Part shown: positions 45,565 through 55,368 of the stretch, in pieces
How the letters are laid out: the number at the start of each line of letters is the position of its first letter
How positions within the stretch are numbered: the first letter of the stretch is position 1
Assembly: GCA_016709155.1 (NCBI GenBank)
Contig: JADJEI010000006.1
Coordinates: forward strand, 62,001 to 126,000
Length of the DNA: 64,000 bases
Origin: Ignavibacteriales bacterium
GTDB taxonomy: Bacteria > Bacteroidota > Ignavibacteria > Ignavibacteriales > Ignavibacteriaceae
Reading direction: 5' to 3'
Position numbers and translations under genes: made by a program
Notes under the pieces: model-generated
What the model saw: only the letters and a program-made list of their open reading frames with translations
Database searches by the model: none
What the model was told of the DNA's origin: nothing

Positions 45565-45947
45565 ATCATTTTCTAACAATTATCCAATATCAAATTTGAT
45601 AAGGTCACATACTTCTTTTATCTTTGATCAGGAAAAAATACAAATTTAGTAAACAAAAATTCACCATCCAGGCAACGTTCAATAGTAAGCTATTGGTACT
45701 AATTTTTAAGTACGGTTTACTAATAATGTATGATAAAATTTAACAAGACATTCAGGCTTTGGGGAAATAATTACATGCATACTTATCTTTGTATAAAAAA
45801 TTATTGAAATTTTAAGTATTCGAGATGATTTTTTTTGGCACTAAATTAGAAATTTAAAAAGGGTTTTTCCAACTTATCTGAATAAAAAGATCAGATTCGG
45901 AAAGCATTACTTCCACATTAAGTTTAACAAAAAAATAAAGGAACTAC
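45565..45947. other. Intergenic region, no gene seen
   Basis: About 380 AT-rich bases between the decarboxylase and sugar genes. No credible frame or strong hairpin is visible; the TAAGTTTAAC near 45920 resembles part of a promoter but without a clear -33 partner. Confidence 0.4.
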
Positions 45948-47285
45948 ATGGAGCTTTTAGAGAAAATTGAAAATAAGTCGGCAACTGTTGGAATCATTGG
46001 ACTTGGTTATGTTGGACTTCCACTTGGATTGGAATTTGCAGCTAAAGGTTATAAAGTAATTGGATTTGATATTGACGAAAGAAAAATTCCAATTCTTAAT
46101 TCAGGCGAAAGCTACATAAAACACATTAAGACAGATAGAATTAAAAAGGCTGTAGATTCAGGTAAGTTTAGTGCGACATCTGACTTTTCCAAATTGCCTG
46201 AAGCAGATGCGATAATTGTTTGTGTACCCACACCCTTAAATGAACATCGAGACCCTGATCTTTCATTCATTGAAAACTCCGGCAAGATAGTAGCGAAACA
46301 TCTTCGTGCAGGACAATTGGTTGTGCTGGAATCATCTACTTACCCTGGAACAACTGATGAAATTCTACTTCCAATGTTTGAATCTGCACCATTAACTCAA
46401 AAATCAGGTGATAAAAAATTCGCTGTAGGAAAGGACTTCTATCTTGCTTTTTCTCCCGAAAGAGAAGACCCAAACAACCCACATTATTCCACAGCAACAA
46501 TACCGAAAGTCATCGGTGGTGTAACGAAAGAATGTTTAATAGTTTCACAAGCGCTTTACAATAAAGTTATTGTTAATACAGTTCCCGTATCCTCGACAAG
46601 AGCAGCCGAAGCAACAAAGCTCCTCGAAAATATTTACCGCTCTGTCAATATTGCATTAGTTAATGAACTCAAAATGGTATTTGACAGAATGGATTTGGAT
46701 GTGTGGGAAGTAATTAAGGCAGCCAGTACAAAACCATTTGGATATCAGGCGTTCTATCCTGGTCCGGGTTTAGGCGGGCATTGTATTCCTATTGATCCAT
46801 TTTATTTAACCTGGAAAGCCCACGAATACGATATCAGTACAAAGTTCATCGAACTCGCTGGTGAGATAAATACATTTCAACCATATTATGTCATCGAACG
46901 ATCTATGGAAGTTTTAAATAAACACAAAAAAGCATTGAATGGTTCGAAAGTCTTAATACTCGGGGCAGCTTATAAGAAAGATATTGATGACATGCGCGAA
47001 TCCCCAACCTTAAAACTGATTGAAATACTGCACGAGCGTGGTGCTATTGTCGAATATAATGACCCGTTTGTACCGAAACTCCCTCGTACCCGTAAATATC
47101 AGTACGATATGGATTCGGTAGAATTAACAAAAGAAAATTTAGCTGTATATGATTGGGTCCTTTTAAGCACCGATCATAGCGGTTACGATTATAAATTTAT
47201 TGAACAGAACGCAAAAATAATTGTTGATACTAGAAATGCATTTGAAAACCATGGGGTTAAATCAAATAAAATTTACAAGGCATGA
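45948..47285 (+). CDS. wbpA: UDP-N-acetylglucosamine 6-dehydrogenase (WbpA type)
   Basis: Oxidises a UDP-N-acetylhexosamine to the uronic acid with NAD+. The 445 residues have the N-terminal Rossmann fold (VGIIGLGYVGLPLGLEFAAKG, residues 14-34), the central helical domain with LLENIYRSVNIALVNELK, and the catalytic Cys in GPGLGGHCIPIDP (near residue 280). The C-terminal domain holds LGAAYKKDIDDMRESP. The WbpB- and WbpD-like genes next to it support the GlcNAc-specific assignment over ManNAc dehydrogenase. Confidence 0.9.
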   Translation: MELLEKIENKSATVGIIGLGYVGLPLGLEFAAKGYKVIGFDIDERKIPILNSGESYIKHIKTDRIKKAVDSGKFSATSDFSKLPEADAIIVCVPTPLNEHRDPDLSFIENSGKIVAKHLRAGQLVVLESSTYPGTTDEILLPMFESAPLTQKSGDKKFAVGKDFYLAFSPEREDPNNPHYSTATIPKVIGGVTKECLIVSQALYNKVIVNTVPVSSTRAAEATKLLENIYRSVNIALVNELKMVFDRMDLDVWEVIKAASTKPFGYQAFYPGPGLGGHCIPIDPFYLTWKAHEYDISTKFIELAGEINTFQPYYVIERSMEVLNKHKKALNGSKVLILGAAYKKDIDDMRESPTLKLIEILHERGAIVEYNDPFVPKLPRTRKYQYDMDSVELTKENLAVYDWVLLSTDHSGYDYKFIEQNAKIIVDTRNAFENHGVKSNKIYKA

Positions 47286-47381
47286 TTTTATTTTTTAATA
47301 ATAATCTCGAACTATTCATTTCAAAATAAATGCTTTACTATTTCAAAATTGATTTTAATTTAAATTGAGGGAGATGTACTT

Positions 47382-48290
47382 ATGAAAAACTTCGCTCTAA
47401 CCGGTGTAGCCGGCTATATAGCACAAAGACATCTCCAAGCAATAAAAGATACAGGTAATGTTCTCGTTGCTGCAGTTGATCCTCATGATTCTGTTGGTAT
47501 TATGGATAAGTATTTTCCAAATGCCGGCTTCTTCACCGAGTTTGAACGCTTCGACCGATATTTAGAAATGCTGCGGCGTGGACCAAAAGAATCAAATATT
47601 GACTATCTTACAGTATGCTCTCCGAATCATTTACATGATGCACATATACGACTTGCTCTCCGAATCGGTGCAGATGCAATTTGTGAAAAGCCTCTTGTGC
47701 TAAACCCATGGAATCTTGATGCTCTGCAGGAATTGGAGCAGGAGTACGATCATAAAATTTATAACATACTTCAGTTGAGGGTTCATCCTTCAATTATTGA
47801 ACTGAAAGAACAAATCTCTAAACAAAAGAACAAGCGATTCGACGTTGAATTAAATTACATCACTTCGCGGGGAACCTGGTATGACTATTCCTGGAAAGGC
47901 GACTCGAATAAATCCGGCGGTGTTGTTACAAATATTGGTATTCATTTTTTCGACATGTTGATTTGGATATTTGGGGGGGTAAATCGTATGGAAGTACTCA
48001 ATTCTGAATTGCATAAAATCAGTGGAACTCTGGAATTAAAAAATGCAGATGTAAAGTGGAACCTTTCGATTGATTACAGTGATCTTCCCGAAGAAATTAA
48101 GCACGCTGGTAAAACTACCTTTCGCTCAATTAAAGTGGATAATGTAGAAGTTCATTTTAGCGATGGCTTCACTGATTTACATACTAAAGTTTATCAAGCA
48201 ATTCTTTCTGGAAATGGATTTGGAATTGATGATGCACGTCCATCAATAGAAGCCGTTTACAATATCAGAGAAATTATAAATAAATTTTAA
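47382..48290 (+). CDS. wbpB: Gfo/Idh/MocA oxidoreductase (WbpB type)
   Basis: The 302-residue NAD-dependent enzyme is predicted to oxidise C3 of UDP-2-acetamido-2-deoxy-glucuronate. It starts with FALTGVAGYIAQRHLQAI (a modified dinucleotide fold) and shows the family CEKPLVLNPWNLDALQ and NIGIHFFDMLIWIFGG, the latter with the catalytic His. An aminotransferase (WbpE) normally acts next and is not in this window. Confidence 0.87.
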   Translation: MKNFALTGVAGYIAQRHLQAIKDTGNVLVAAVDPHDSVGIMDKYFPNAGFFTEFERFDRYLEMLRRGPKESNIDYLTVCSPNHLHDAHIRLALRIGADAICEKPLVLNPWNLDALQELEQEYDHKIYNILQLRVHPSIIELKEQISKQKNKRFDVELNYITSRGTWYDYSWKGDSNKSGGVVTNIGIHFFDMLIWIFGGVNRMEVLNSELHKISGTLELKNADVKWNLSIDYSDLPEEIKHAGKTTFRSIKVDNVEVHFSDGFTDLHTKVYQAILSGNGFGIDDARPSIEAVYNIREIINKF

Positions 48291-48311
48291 TCATCTGGGA
48301 CAGAATCTAAA

Positions 48312-48896
48312 ATGAGTGAATCGAAATTTTATATTAATAAATATGCGGTTGTGGATGACAATGTTGAGATTGGTGATGCAACAAAAATCTGGCATTTCAG
48401 TCACATACAAAGTGGCGCAAAAATAGGCAGCCACTGCGTAATTGGTCAAAATGTAAATGTTGGAAACAATGTTCAAATTGGAAATTACTGCAAGATTCAA
48501 AACAACGTTTCTGTTTATGAAGGTGTTACGCTTGAAGACTATGTTTTTTGCGGACCATCAATGGTGTTCACAAATGTACTTGATCCACGATGTAAATATC
48601 CGCAGGTTGGGGCTAAATATTATCTAAAAACTTTAGTAAAAGAAGGTGCTTCAATTGGAGCAGATGCCACTATAGTTTGCGGAAATACTATCGGCAAATC
48701 TGCATTTATTGGAGCCGGTTCTGTTGTCACAAAAGATGTCCCTGATTTTGCACTGGTTGTTGGCAATCCTGCTAAAATTATTGGCTGGGTTAGTGAAGCC
48801 GGCAAGCGATTAAAATTTGATAAAGACGGTGTTGCTATCTGTGAAAAGTCGAAGAAAAAATATCAATTGGAAAATTCACGGGTAATTGAAATTTAA
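48312..48896 (+). CDS. wbpD: Hexapeptide N-acetyltransferase (WbpD type)
   Basis: The 194-residue left-handed beta-helix protein acetylates the 3-amino group of the uronic sugar. Many hexapeptide repeats are seen, for example VIGQNVNVGNNVQIG and ATIVCGNTIGKSAFIGAGSVV. It follows the WbpB-like gene by 21 bases. Together with WbpA and WbpB it points to UDP-2,3-diacetamido-2,3-dideoxy-glucuronate, a component of surface polysaccharides. Confidence 0.9.
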   Translation: MSESKFYINKYAVVDDNVEIGDATKIWHFSHIQSGAKIGSHCVIGQNVNVGNNVQIGNYCKIQNNVSVYEGVTLEDYVFCGPSMVFTNVLDPRCKYPQVGAKYYLKTLVKEGASIGADATIVCGNTIGKSAFIGAGSVVTKDVPDFALVVGNPAKIIGWVSEAGKRLKFDKDGVAICEKSKKKYQLENSRVIEI

Positions 48897-49229
48897 TTAT
48901 TTTCATTTTACTTGTTATTCGTTCAGAAATTACTTGTTCCATAACTTCAGTCCGTCAGATCGTAGTGAAGTCATTCGATTTTATGCCATTAATCTATCTC
49001 TTGAAGATTAACCCGGCTTCAAGTTATGGAATCCCTTCTTTACTAAATTCTTTGGTATGATTTTCGATATTTGGAAGTGTTGATCATAAAAAAGAGTGCA
49101 AAATGGAAGTATTTTTTATGATATTAAAGCCTTGTTAAAATATACTTGTAAGATTTACACTTAGCTAATTTATAAATTACTAATTAGTGTAGAAATTACT
49201 TTTGATTGAAACTAATTGTAGGACTAAAA
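48897..49229. other. Intergenic region, no gene seen
   Basis: About 330 AT-rich bases ending in the ribosome binding site TAGGACTAAAA of the next gene. No other feature is recognised. Confidence 0.4.
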
Positions 49230-49652
49230 ATGAGATACATCTTAATCACATTTATATTAATTGCATTATTTATTCTTCCTGGATCCGGGTATCTTTATGC
49301 GCAGGATGAGGAAGAAATAATTAACTATTTCCAAATGGAACCTTTGGATGATAGTTTGTTTATTCAAATTCAAACTGAATTATTTATAGATCCCCCTGAC
49401 CCAAAAGCAGAAATTATAGCCGATCTTAGAGATGCTAATAATCAAACCGTTTCTATAAAAGGTGCTCTTTACCCATTCCTTGCATTATCTCCGGGAATAA
49501 GAGCAAGAATTATTACTTATCCTTTTAAAATTAATCTCGAAGAAAGCATCCACTACGGCTCTGTGTTTACAAGAGTATTGGAAAGATTGAGAGTCAGTAA
49601 AATTCTTGACCCCCTTCCCTTTCCAGATTTCTCCTACTCTTGGATACATTAA
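49230..49652 (+). CDS. Putative outer-membrane beta-barrel protein, N-terminal part (frameshifted)
   Basis: No family is recognised. The ATG at 49230 has AGGA six bases upstream and gives a signal peptide (RYILITFILIALFILPGSGYLYAQ). The frame ends at 49652 with DPLPFPDFSYSWIH, but removal of one C from the C5 run at 49610-49614 gives DPFPFQISPTLGYINPF, which continues into the next frame. The two frames therefore represent one gene of about 390 residues. Confidence 0.75.
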   Translation: MRYILITFILIALFILPGSGYLYAQDEEEIINYFQMEPLDDSLFIQIQTELFIDPPDPKAEIIADLRDANNQTVSIKGALYPFLALSPGIRARIITYPFKINLEESIHYGSVFTRVLERLRVSKILDPLPFPDFSYSWIH

Positions 49653-50400
49653 TCCATTTGTGCAGTTTCAAGGCGGTGAACGATTTGGTTTCTCTTTGAA
49701 GAAAGATGTTGGACTATCTTTTGGTTTTGGAACCCCTTATTCAGGTGTTCTTGAGTCCAATTTTGCGGAATTTAATTTCCACATACTTGGCTTTTACGGC
49801 GGTTTTATCACCGGCGTTGATGCAATGACCCAGCAAAAAGATGTTAATAATCATAACAATTTATTTGTTACGGAAGCATACCATTTTGGATACGTAATTC
49901 CTATCGGTAATTTTTTCGAAGTTGGTTTTTTCAAAACAACTAAAAAATTTAGCCCGAGTCAGATACTAGATTACACACATGACTCAGTGAATAAAGATGC
50001 AATCGTATTAAATCTCGATGGATCAATCAAATATCAACCGTATCTTGTGGATGGTGAATTTTTCAACTGGGAATTTAGGTATCCAATTTCTGTCTTAGGT
50101 TCAACAAGAGGTAAAGTATATTTCGGACAATTTCTTCAAGAATGGCACATCGGTTATACTGGTCGAGAACTATCACTGGCAGGCAGCACTTTTGATTTTA
50201 GATTTGACGCAATGTTCAATTCGCCAGTTCGACAAAATCAATTTGTAGCAGACGTACTTGTACAAAAGATTTTTGATTATTGGAGTTTCAGTTCAGTTGC
50301 AATAGGTCCCGGAGTAATTCTGTCGCACGTAAAAGATGGAAGTTTTGGTATCACATCAATTTTTGTGAACTTTAGAATTAAACTTGGAACCTCCCTATAA
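49606..50400 (+). CDS. Putative outer-membrane beta-barrel protein, C-terminal part
   Basis: Continuation of the gene from 49230. The sequence is rich in alternating aromatic and Gly residues (for example FAEFNFHILGFYGGFITGVD) and ends ITSIFVNFRIKLGTSL, both suited to an outer-membrane barrel. It should begin near 49612 after the C-run and has no start of its own beyond a TTG in the overlap. A strong terminator follows at 50429-50449. Confidence 0.75.
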   Translation: MTPFPFQISPTLGYINPFVQFQGGERFGFSLKKDVGLSFGFGTPYSGVLESNFAEFNFHILGFYGGFITGVDAMTQQKDVNNHNNLFVTEAYHFGYVIPIGNFFEVGFFKTTKKFSPSQILDYTHDSVNKDAIVLNLDGSIKYQPYLVDGEFFNWEFRYPISVLGSTRGKVYFGQFLQEWHIGYTGRELSLAGSTFDFRFDAMFNSPVRQNQFVADVLVQKIFDYWSFSSVAIGPGVILSHVKDGSFGITSIFVNFRIKLGTSL

Positions 50401-50428
50401 TTTTGTCCTTCCTCCTTTCAGTTAGTGG

Positions 50429-50457
50429 ACGCGGGTTAATAGCCCGCGTTTTTTTTT
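50429..50457 (+). terminator. Rho-independent terminator
   Basis: ACGCGGG and CCCGCGT pair perfectly around TTAATAG, followed by nine T. It ends the barrel-protein transcript; the convergent gene at 50478 could also use the stem in reverse only weakly. Confidence 0.9.
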
Positions 50458-50477
50458 ATGTATTAACCTCAATATTT

Positions 50478-51845
50478 TTACTCCCAGGTTTTCCAGATGG
50501 GATGAGCTTCGGTATTAAAGATTACTTTTGAAAAATCTGTTACTTCCTGATCCGCAAAAAGTAAATAGAGATATTTTAATGTCTCTGCGAGGAAGAAACT
50601 TTCCATTTCATCAGTCTTTTCTTTTGTCTCTACATTTTTCAACGCTGAATAACCATTTTCAGTACGGCAGTATTTAATCAAGCTTTCAAAATAATGCTTA
50701 CCCATATTTAAATAGATAGAATCGCCGGTGAAATGATAAAGATAATAAGCTGATTCGATTATCTCCGGTCGAAGGTGATAACTTGGAAAAGTTACTTTCA
50801 TTTGATAGTAATCAATCTCCTCTGGTTCAATTCCAAAAGTCCTCCACATCAGATCTGATGATTTTTGCAGCCGGGCAGCTTTCTCAACATCGCCGCTTAA
50901 AGCAAGTACAGCTGGAAAAAAAGCATCCAATGAACCGTAACGTGTTGAGGTAATTTCTCCTCTGAACATATTAACCTGCCCGTACCATAAACCGGTTTGA
51001 GTTTCATGAGAAAGATATTTGTCTATTGCTTCAATACTGGTTTGCCACATTTTTAAGCAATCTTCATCATCAAAAAGGATCGCACACTTTAACAAGTACT
51101 CATAGTAAGAATCTATCCCCCCGCTTATGTGACTTGTTCCATCCACCCAAATTCCAGAGGTAACTGAAATGCTTGAACCAACAAGTCCGATTGGTGATCG
51201 GCGATTATATAATTCTACCAACGCCCGTTTAGCTTTATCAAAATAAATCGGATTACCGGTTAATTTACTTAGTGTTCCAAACTCTATTAACAATGTTCCA
51301 ATTTCTGCGGGATTGCTTACATCACCTTTTACTTCGCCGGTTTTAAGATTGACAAACATATAAGGCATTCCCGTCGGAGAATTGAAAGCAGGCAAAAGTC
51401 TCTTTCCAAGATCTTCTGCAAGAGTGAGGAGACGACTATCACCGGAAAGTTGGAAATTACTAAGCAGCCCACCGAGCAATCGAATTGTTATTTCGAAATT
51501 CTTAACAAAAATATCCTTATCAAAAGATAAATTTTCTATAATAAAATTTTTAGTTGATTCGGCTTCCTCATCCAGTTCCATCAAGTACATAACATCAAGG
51601 GCATCAATAGGAGTCATCAATAAAGAAGCCGAATGCCAGTCTCGAAATGACTTTGACAATGGTTTCAATTCATCATGACCCCAGGCAAATTGCTTGTACG
51701 AATTCCATGTGTGAAGAAATTCGTTCCGCACTGAATCAGCAAGCAACTGCTTGTCAACAGAATAACTATTTGTTGTATTCTGAGCATAACCTTGGTTAAC
51801 CATAATAATCAGGCAAGCTGAAAGAGTTAAATAAAGGCTTTTCAT
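50478..51845 (-). CDS. Glycoside hydrolase family 47 (class I alpha-mannosidase type)
   Basis: Predicted to trim alpha-1,2-linked mannose outside the cytoplasm. From ATG 51845 the 455-residue product has a signal peptide (MKSLYLTLSACLIIMV, cleavage near YAQ). GH47 blocks are all seen: DALDVMYLMEL, GGIDSYYEYLLKCAILF (acid residue region), YHLRPEIIESAYYLYHFTGD and, at the end, FNTEAHPI, the family's C-terminal signature with the Ca-binding Thr. Bacterial GH47 is uncommon; the family is best known from eukaryotic ER enzymes and EDEM. It follows the sortilin-like gene and could be read with it. Confidence 0.88.
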   Translation of the reverse strand: MKSLYLTLSACLIIMVNQGYAQNTTNSYSVDKQLLADSVRNEFLHTWNSYKQFAWGHDELKPLSKSFRDWHSASLLMTPIDALDVMYLMELDEEAESTKNFIIENLSFDKDIFVKNFEITIRLLGGLLSNFQLSGDSRLLTLAEDLGKRLLPAFNSPTGMPYMFVNLKTGEVKGDVSNPAEIGTLLIEFGTLSKLTGNPIYFDKAKRALVELYNRRSPIGLVGSSISVTSGIWVDGTSHISGGIDSYYEYLLKCAILFDDEDCLKMWQTSIEAIDKYLSHETQTGLWYGQVNMFRGEITSTRYGSLDAFFPAVLALSGDVEKAARLQKSSDLMWRTFGIEPEEIDYYQMKVTFPSYHLRPEIIESAYYLYHFTGDSIYLNMGKHYFESLIKYCRTENGYSALKNVETKEKTDEMESFFLAETLKYLYLLFADQEVTDFSKVIFNTEAHPIWKTWE

Positions 51846-51865
51846 AATATTAAAGAAATTAAAGA

Positions 51866-54800
51866 TTAATCTCTCCTCCACTCCGGAAATCTGCCCGGTG
51901 TGTATGGAGCACCGTGGGTTTCAAGAATTAATTCGATCTGTTTTACCTTCTCTTCAATTAATTTTAGTGAATGAAGTATTTCACCAAACTTACTTGCTGC
52001 TGCATCATAAGATTTTATAAATGTATTTGTCGGAGAAGCTGTTGTACTCCATAAAGCATAAGTAATTGTTTCCACTCGTTCTTTTACTGAGGTAGGTGCA
52101 GCCCCTTCGTAACGTGCTCTGAGCTGATCGCCATTCAGTTTTTTATTTAATTCAGTTAAATCTGATCCAATTTTTAGAATGTTTTCATAAGTATCAGTTG
52201 GAATTTCCGCAGATTCGATAGCAGCCTTCTTTAAATAAGTAAGTTTATCAACTAACTCTTTACGAAATGCATCAGCACCTGTAATGGCTCTTGTTAACTC
52301 AGCAACTTTTTTGTTGAAAGAATCAAGTACAATTTTATCTTCTGCAGGAATTGAAACGACATTAAGCGGCTTACAAATAAATTCCTTTGGAGGCACGAGC
52401 TCAGTAAATTTTTGGTTTTCATATTTTGAAAGTGATACATAATATTTGCCCGGGACTACCATAAAACCTTTATCAGGTTCATTCCATGGAATCGAGGAAT
52501 CAAACGGAGTCAGCGATAAAGGAGTGAATGGCGCATATCTAAAATCCCAAACGATTCTATTCACTCCTTTTTTAATGTCAGATTTTATTTTGCGCACAAT
52601 ATTTTTATTCTCATCTGTAATTGTAAATAACATGTAAGCCTCAGATTCTTCCGACTCAGCTTTTAAGGTGTTATAATCAGGATATTTTATATCTCCTCCA
52701 TTCTTTTGAATTTCTTTCTCATTTTCTCTTCTTTTTTCTTTTAAGGATTTGTACTCATCTTTAATATAGTAAGTGAATACTGCACCTACCTCAGGATTTT
52801 GTGCGGAATAAAATCCCGATCCTTGAAATGCTACTCCCTTAAAACCCAAAGGATTTGCTTCCACAAACATTAAAGCATCTTTTACCGGGAATATCTCTGC
52901 ATCTTTATTTAAAGTTTCTTGAGATAAGTATCGAAGCGGTGAGTAATCATCCAAAATATAAACACCACGTCCAAATGTAGAAACGACAAGATCATTTTCC
53001 TTTTTTTGGATTTCCATATCCATAATACTTGCCGGTGGAATTCCGGTATTCAATGCTAACCATTCGCTTCCCCCATCGTTTGAGAAATATATCCCAAACT
53101 GAGTTCCCACGAAGAGTAAATTCTTTTCAACGTGATCTTCTGCAATAGTGTATGTACTTCCCTTTTCAGGAAGATTAGTATTGATTGGGAACCATGTCTT
53201 TCCGCCGTCAATTGTTTTGTATAAATAAGGGTGATAATCTCCCCCAACCATGTTATGGCAAGATGCATACGCCACAAGCTTATCATGATTAGATGCGATT
53301 ATTTGATGAACCCTTGCATAATCAGGTAAACCACTGATTGTTGAACGATTCCAATTTATTCCGCCATCCGTTGTGTAGTGAATCAATCCATCAGCAGAGC
53401 CGACAAACAAAATATTTTCGTCAAGTGGTGATTCGGCAATTGTAACGATATTAGCATTTGCACTTTTACGTGCAAGTTGATCAATACTCCAACTTTGTCC
53501 CATGAGTTTCTGCATTTCTTTCGGAACACCGCGTGTAAGATCAGGACTGATTTCTCTCCACGTGCTTCCCATGTCATCTGAGCGAAGCAGCTTATTGCCT
53601 CCAAAGTACAGACGTTTATTGTCATGTTTTGAAATTAAAAGTGCAGCATCCCAATCAAAACGGTAAGCCGTGTCAGCAAAATCCTGTGGTTTGATGAAAA
53701 GATTTTCACCGCTTTTTTTATCGAAGCGTACCAGTCCACCATTTTGTGATTGAGCATAAATTATATTTGGGTTTTTCCAATCAACTTGAGACTCAAACCC
53801 ATCGCCGGCATTTGTGAAAAGCCAGTCGGAGTTAGTGATTCCACTCGAATTAATTGTGCGCGAAGGTCCGCCGAGACTATTGTTATCTTGAGTCCCGATA
53901 TAAACATTATAAAATGGATCATCGTTATCCGTAGTAACTTTATAAATTTCTGCAATAGGAATATTTGATTTGAAATCCCACTCTTTACCTTGATCGAAAG
54001 TTTCGTAAACTCCGCCATCACAGCCGGCAAGTAAATGCAAATTATTATCAGGATCTATCCAGATTGCATGATTATCTACGTGTTTGTTTTTATCACCTAA
54101 ATTTCTCCATGTTTTTCCACCATCCTCAGTAACCTGAATGAGAACATCATCACTATAAACTCTGTCAACATCACTTACATCACAATATAAATTTTGGAAA
54201 TAAAAAGCATAAGAAGAAATGTAACTGCTCTGTTTAGTCCAGCTTGCGCCGCGGTCTGTGCTTTTGTAAAATCCTTTATCTTTTTCAGTTGCTTCAACTA
54301 TTGCATAAACATAATCGGGATTAACAGGCGAAATAGCAATACCGATTCTTCCCACATCCTCTGAAGGTAAGCCTCCTTTTAATTTATCCCATGTAGCACC
54401 GCTGTCTGTACTTCGATAAATTCCGCTTTCCGGTCCGCCGTAAACGCCGGTGTAAAGATTTCTCATTCGCTGATGAGCTACTGCATAAATGATATTAGAA
54501 TAACGCGGATCAATAAAAACTTTATTACAACCTGTAAATTCACTAATGCTTAAAGATTTTTCCCAATTTTTTCCTCCGTCTGTTGTTCTGTAGATTCCTC
54601 TGTCTCCGCCGGAATTTCTTAATGAGCCCATAGCTGCTACATAAACAATATTAGAGTTTGTAGGATCAATTGCGATTCCGCCGATATGTTCAGAACTGGT
54701 AAGTCCCATATTTTTCCAGGTTTTTCCCCCATCCTCACTTTTATAAATTCCATCGCCATAAATTACATTATATTGATTATTATTTTCGCCTGTTCCAACC

Positions 54801-55132
54801 CAAACTATATTAGGATTCGTCGGATCAATTTTAACCGCACCGATTGCATAAGATTTATTTCCATCGAAGACCGGAGCGAATGTTATACCGTTGTTTGTAG
54901 TTTTCCATAATGAACCGTGACCGGAGGCAACATAATATTCACTGTGATTAAATGGATTGACGGCAATGTCAATCACCCGCCCGCCGGTTACAGCAGGACC
55001 AATACTGCGGAATGACAAACCTGATAATGAAATATTTTTAAGTGAATCGGTTTCTGATTTTTCTTGTGCAAAATCTATCGAAGAAAAAATCAAAGAGAGG
55101 CAAAATAAAATTACAGTAATAGTTTTTGACAT
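51866..55132 (-). CDS. Sortilin-like/BNR beta-propeller secreted protein
   Basis: The 1,088-residue protein starts with a signal peptide (residues 1-22) and has many Asp-box (BNR) repeats, such as SEDGGKTWKN, STDSGATWDK, TDGGKNWEK, TDGGINWN and SNDGGSEW, over residues 40-760. These form one or two ten-bladed propellers of the VPS10/sortilin type. A helical C-terminal part (about 800-1088) has no T9SS tail. It lies directly upstream of the GH47 gene, with 20 bases between stop and start. Often misnamed glycosyl hydrolase; binding or peptidase-associated roles are possible. Confidence 0.88.
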   Translation of the reverse strand: MSKTITVILFCLSLIFSSIDFAQEKSETDSLKNISLSGLSFRSIGPAVTGGRVIDIAVNPFNHSEYYVASGHGSLWKTTNNGITFAPVFDGNKSYAIGAVKIDPTNPNIVWVGTGENNNQYNVIYGDGIYKSEDGGKTWKNMGLTSSEHIGGIAIDPTNSNIVYVAAMGSLRNSGGDRGIYRTTDGGKNWEKSLSISEFTGCNKVFIDPRYSNIIYAVAHQRMRNLYTGVYGGPESGIYRSTDSGATWDKLKGGLPSEDVGRIGIAISPVNPDYVYAIVEATEKDKGFYKSTDRGASWTKQSSYISSYAFYFQNLYCDVSDVDRVYSDDVLIQVTEDGGKTWRNLGDKNKHVDNHAIWIDPDNNLHLLAGCDGGVYETFDQGKEWDFKSNIPIAEIYKVTTDNDDPFYNVYIGTQDNNSLGGPSRTINSSGITNSDWLFTNAGDGFESQVDWKNPNIIYAQSQNGGLVRFDKKSGENLFIKPQDFADTAYRFDWDAALLISKHDNKRLYFGGNKLLRSDDMGSTWREISPDLTRGVPKEMQKLMGQSWSIDQLARKSANANIVTIAESPLDENILFVGSADGLIHYTTDGGINWNRSTISGLPDYARVHQIIASNHDKLVAYASCHNMVGGDYHPYLYKTIDGGKTWFPINTNLPEKGSTYTIAEDHVEKNLLFVGTQFGIYFSNDGGSEWLALNTGIPPASIMDMEIQKKENDLVVSTFGRGVYILDDYSPLRYLSQETLNKDAEIFPVKDALMFVEANPLGFKGVAFQGSGFYSAQNPEVGAVFTYYIKDEYKSLKEKRRENEKEIQKNGGDIKYPDYNTLKAESEESEAYMLFTITDENKNIVRKIKSDIKKGVNRIVWDFRYAPFTPLSLTPFDSSIPWNEPDKGFMVVPGKYYVSLSKYENQKFTELVPPKEFICKPLNVVSIPAEDKIVLDSFNKKVAELTRAITGADAFRKELVDKLTYLKKAAIESAEIPTDTYENILKIGSDLTELNKKLNGDQLRARYEGAAPTSVKERVETITYALWSTTASPTNTFIKSYDAAASKFGEILHSLKLIEEKVKQIELILETHGAPYTPGRFPEWRRD

Positions 55133-55305
55133 GATTGCAACCCGGATTTGTTTGGTAAAAAATTAATTAGATGTCAGTTTAATTATCATTTAATAATTCA
55201 TTAGAAATAATGGAATAAAATAATGGACAAACCGTTTTTATCCCAATTTTCTACTGATATATTTTGATGGATGGAAAGAATAACTGAATGGAAGGTTCAA
55301 AATAA

Positions 55306-55342
55306 AAACGCACGCTATTTATAAAATTCATAGCGTGCGTTT
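55306..55342 (-). terminator. Terminator of the CRTAC1-like gene
   Basis: On the minus strand AAACGCACGCTAT pairs perfectly with ATAGCGTGCGTTT around 11 bases and is followed by TTATTTT. Confidence 0.85.
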
Positions 55343-55368
55343 AGTATTAATAGAAGTAATGTTTAAAA

